NCBI GenBank assembly: GCA_002591745.1 | Contig: PDLQ01000023.1 | Location: forward strand, 31,050 to 95,049 | DNA length: 64,000 bases | Source: Lewinellaceae bacterium SD302 | GTDB lineage: Bacteria; Bacteroidota; Bacteroidia; Chitinophagales; Saprospiraceae | Direction of reading: 5' to 3' | In this document: positions 63,201 through 64,000 of the stretch, one piece after another | How positions within the stretch are numbered: position 1 is the first letter of the stretch | How the letters are laid out: each line of letters starts with the position of its first letter | Notes under the pieces: model-generated | Told to the model about the DNA's origin: nothing | The model's database searches: none | The model's input: only the letters and a program-made list of their open reading frames with translations | Position numbers and translations under genes: made by a program

Positions 63201-63393
63201 CCTTACCGGCAATGAATTTGAAATGATCATCCGCGATAACGGAGAGGCCACCAATGGCTTCGACGCCCGCAAATCCGCCAAGACAGGCCAGGGCCTCGCC
63301 AATTTACGTATGCGCGCTAAACGCCTCGACGCTGAACTGACGGTCAACAAGCGCGGTGACCAGGCCATGCACCTACGGATGCGGAAAGTATAA
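60274..63393 (+). CDS. propeller-type sensor histidine kinase
   Basis: This 1039-residue protein begins with TTG at 60274; no ATG is available in frame upstream, and the signal peptide (KIKYIFLLLLWLPLLLVGQ) starts there. The periplasmic part carries two-component regulator propeller repeats (GEEGFLWVGTRDGLNRFDG, YVGTRGGLHHFDP, GFWISTYNGLNHF). A Y_Y_Y domain follows (about 715-795, FRVRLEGLNTDWVDLG). One membrane helix lies at 809-830, then the HisKA_3 helix with His849 in SDIHDEVSGLLAGI and the ATPase domain (YKEVVNNIARHSNATKVNV, IRDNGEATNGF, GQGLANLRMRA). It phosphorylates the preceding NarL regulator. The propeller probably senses an extracellular polymer or protein. Confidence 0.94.
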   Translation: MSKIKYIFLLLLWLPLLLVGQRYAFDFESISEGLSDRQITELYLGEEGFLWVGTRDGLNRFDGYNFLPFDQGPFSEAGLSLGNIDRVGRDLEGNMVIFYQNFNGYFDRFDPGDFSIEQVELNPATGVTGFPRALATDEFGRVFVLTVSKKESILYEYTTAGFVAITSLPDERETISPAAELLPLRNGQFLIFDSDFGMRLLSATGELIETVDLKILDSAPLFGGGNFERLEFLREGADGRVYFSFYGHRGVYRYRPGMENTPGYVPELPTNLYYSQAEQDQLGQLLFFARPSSDESEQSKRFFLHTLDGRFENYDELVRGGSRIQCAAGSDFREKIYLGMYDGLRIVTKRREALRNYLAVEQEEEYFQQLVRGIVEDHQGTVYFTEQNGQLYRIDPELDLTDSLYLHLPSEDGDLLEIKGVHQLIYDKEGHAIWGCGQSLGGDNNGVLYRYDIRDCTTQAFYYPNGAFNCFTRSEEGIFYLGASRNLGSGQLVTFDPSTEIFLPLVSPQGRSYLSQETPMCLTLSQGNKRLFVGTDGKGMLFVELKTGKVHQYRPTPWKEEEVMFNDYTVYVIHENPDSSLYVGTRGGLHHFDPKREELRHYGRGEGLSSNIVSAIVPDGHEGFWISTYNGLNHFQPNGKPLFQRYYRTDGLSNDEFNRLSGLRTENGRYYFGGINGLTTFYPQELQSSDPPPDVLLSKIVLYGTEERILLAGLNDRREITVEEDEKGIAIHLATPATELTERTRFRVRLEGLNTDWVDLGDEHIVRYSNLKSGNYRFHAQATDANGSYALEQELVLPIRVYRYFYEQAWFLVLIALTIVGFIIGFLQSRSRERLRNEQLRTQLSSDIHDEVSGLLAGITMQTELLQSYTEDDHLKTRLKGVGEAGRKAMSKMSDVIWSIDSRRDTVGDLLQRMQEHADDVLLPLEIKYTFRAEGFNEKDRRLTGSKRQDIYFIYKEVVNNIARHSNATKVNVYLGLTGNEFEMIIRDNGEATNGFDARKSAKTGQGLANLRMRAKRLDAELTVNKRGDQAMHLRMRKV

Positions 63394-63398
63394 AGATA

Positions 63399-63458
63399 GG
63401 TACGAGGTATCGGTACCAGGTACCCCGCACCTGATACCCGACACCCGATACCCTGTAC
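63399..63458. repeat. GGTATCGGGT-type low-complexity inverted repeat
   Basis: GGTACGAGGTATCGGTACC on the left faces ACCTGATACCCGACACCCGA on the right; units of 7-8 nt repeat on both arms. In style it resembles 13171-13312 although the word differs. It follows the histidine kinase stop codon and may terminate transcription. Confidence 0.6.
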
Positions 63459-63624
63459 TTCTTCGTTGTGTCTTCAAAGTAGCCATGTTGATGGATAAGC
63501 AAGTAACTCCCCAGCAATATAGACCATCAAAAATGACATATATCATCGGCCGGCCAAAAACTCATCATCGTTTTGAGCAGTGCGGGCCCGCATTTTTGTG
63601 GTGTACAAAAAAACAACCTACACC

Positions 63625-63855
63625 ATGGAATTTTTCACTTTATCCATCGACAAGATCGTTTTCCGTTACTTCCTGATGATGGCAGCCGTTATCGTCGGCG
63701 TGTTCACTGGTCAGTTTTGGTTAGCAGCTTTGGGCCTCCCCATTTTTCTGAGTGCCATTCTGGGACTGAGCTTTACCTCCTCCAAGAAAGCGAAAAAATC
63801 CGCTGCGCTGCGTACGGTGAAAAATAATGATCGCAACCTGAGCAAGGCGGCATAA
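63625..63855 (+). CDS. small hypothetical membrane protein
   Basis: The protein has 76 residues from ATG 63625; a GTG at 63580 opens the frame. Two adjacent hydrophobic stretches (about residues 14-28 and 30-47) are followed by a basic C-terminal tail (SSKKAKKSAALRTVKNN). No family is assigned. The 145 bp after it contain no recognisable feature. Confidence 0.6.
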   Translation: MEFFTLSIDKIVFRYFLMMAAVIVGVFTGQFWLAALGLPIFLSAILGLSFTSSKKAKKSAALRTVKNNDRNLSKAA

Positions 63856-64000
63856 TGAGATTTCCACTCAGATCAAAGTGATTTAGCTGGACTTTAGCGG
63901 TTTGCTAACCGGCCAGTATTTTAAAGAAACTCTGATGTGAAGTAGATTAAGGTATCTGACATCTTGATCATGCTTCGTATACCACCAGAGTTTCAGTCGG

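Overview
The window looks like a piece of a Bacteroidota chromosome, most likely Saprospiria and Lewinella-like. That placement is inferred from gene content, not from a search. The support is: a type A and a type B (gliding-associated, CHU_C) C-terminal sorting domain of the type IX secretion system, BatA and DUF1573 proteins, two SUMF1/PAS-AraC type regulators or scaffolds typical of the phylum, few Shine-Dalgarno sequences, and several promoters of the Bacteroidota form TTG-N17..22-TAnnTTTG. No rRNA, tRNA, CRISPR array, prophage or complete insertion sequence was seen.

Layout. 1-9.2 kb: BatA-like protein (cut by the window edge), DUF1573 protein, a lipoprotein, a penicillin-acylase-family hydrolase, a small membrane protein, a 740-bp repeat-rich gap and a POT peptide transporter. 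9.2-16.6 kb (mostly minus strand): ECF sigma factor with a probable anti-sigma partner, a SUMF1-fold protein, an NTF2-like protein, a beta-barrel protein and a secreted subtilase. 16.9-23.8 kb: secreted BNR-propeller protein with a T9SS tail, SGNH hydrolase, L-serine dehydratase, bestrophin, PanB. 24-29.1 kb (minus): probable operon of Der GTPase, a metallophosphatase, a cyclic-nucleotide-binding histidine kinase and a response regulator fused to a thioredoxin-reductase-like flavoprotein. 29.7-42.1 kb: secreted protein, aconitase, RecG, acyl-CoA dehydrogenase with a probable operator pair, sodium/solute symporter with a 48-residue companion, gliding-type secreted protein. 42.2-50.6 kb: PAS-AraC regulator, a large protein that looks like a helicase with its ATPase motifs lost, a PIF1-like helicase, MscS channel, CYTH phosphatase. 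50.8-56.3 kb: a predicted beta/gamma-crystallin + Cry-toxin-like + jacalin protein followed by a 1119-residue helical protein built of three 261-residue repeats. 56.4-64 kb: nitrilase, creatininase-family amidohydrolase, lipoprotein, NarL-type response regulator with a propeller-type histidine kinase, small membrane protein.

The most unusual signal is not a gene. The 10-mer CAAAGTAGCA occurs 16 times exactly in 64 kb (about 0.12 expected by chance), in both orientations, between and inside genes, with a conserved flank. It behaves like a DNA-uptake-type signal or another genome-wide address word. The second standout is the toxin-like gene pair at 50.8-56.3 kb. Two families of longer dispersed repeats (about 190 bp and about 100-125 bp) are also present in two copies each.
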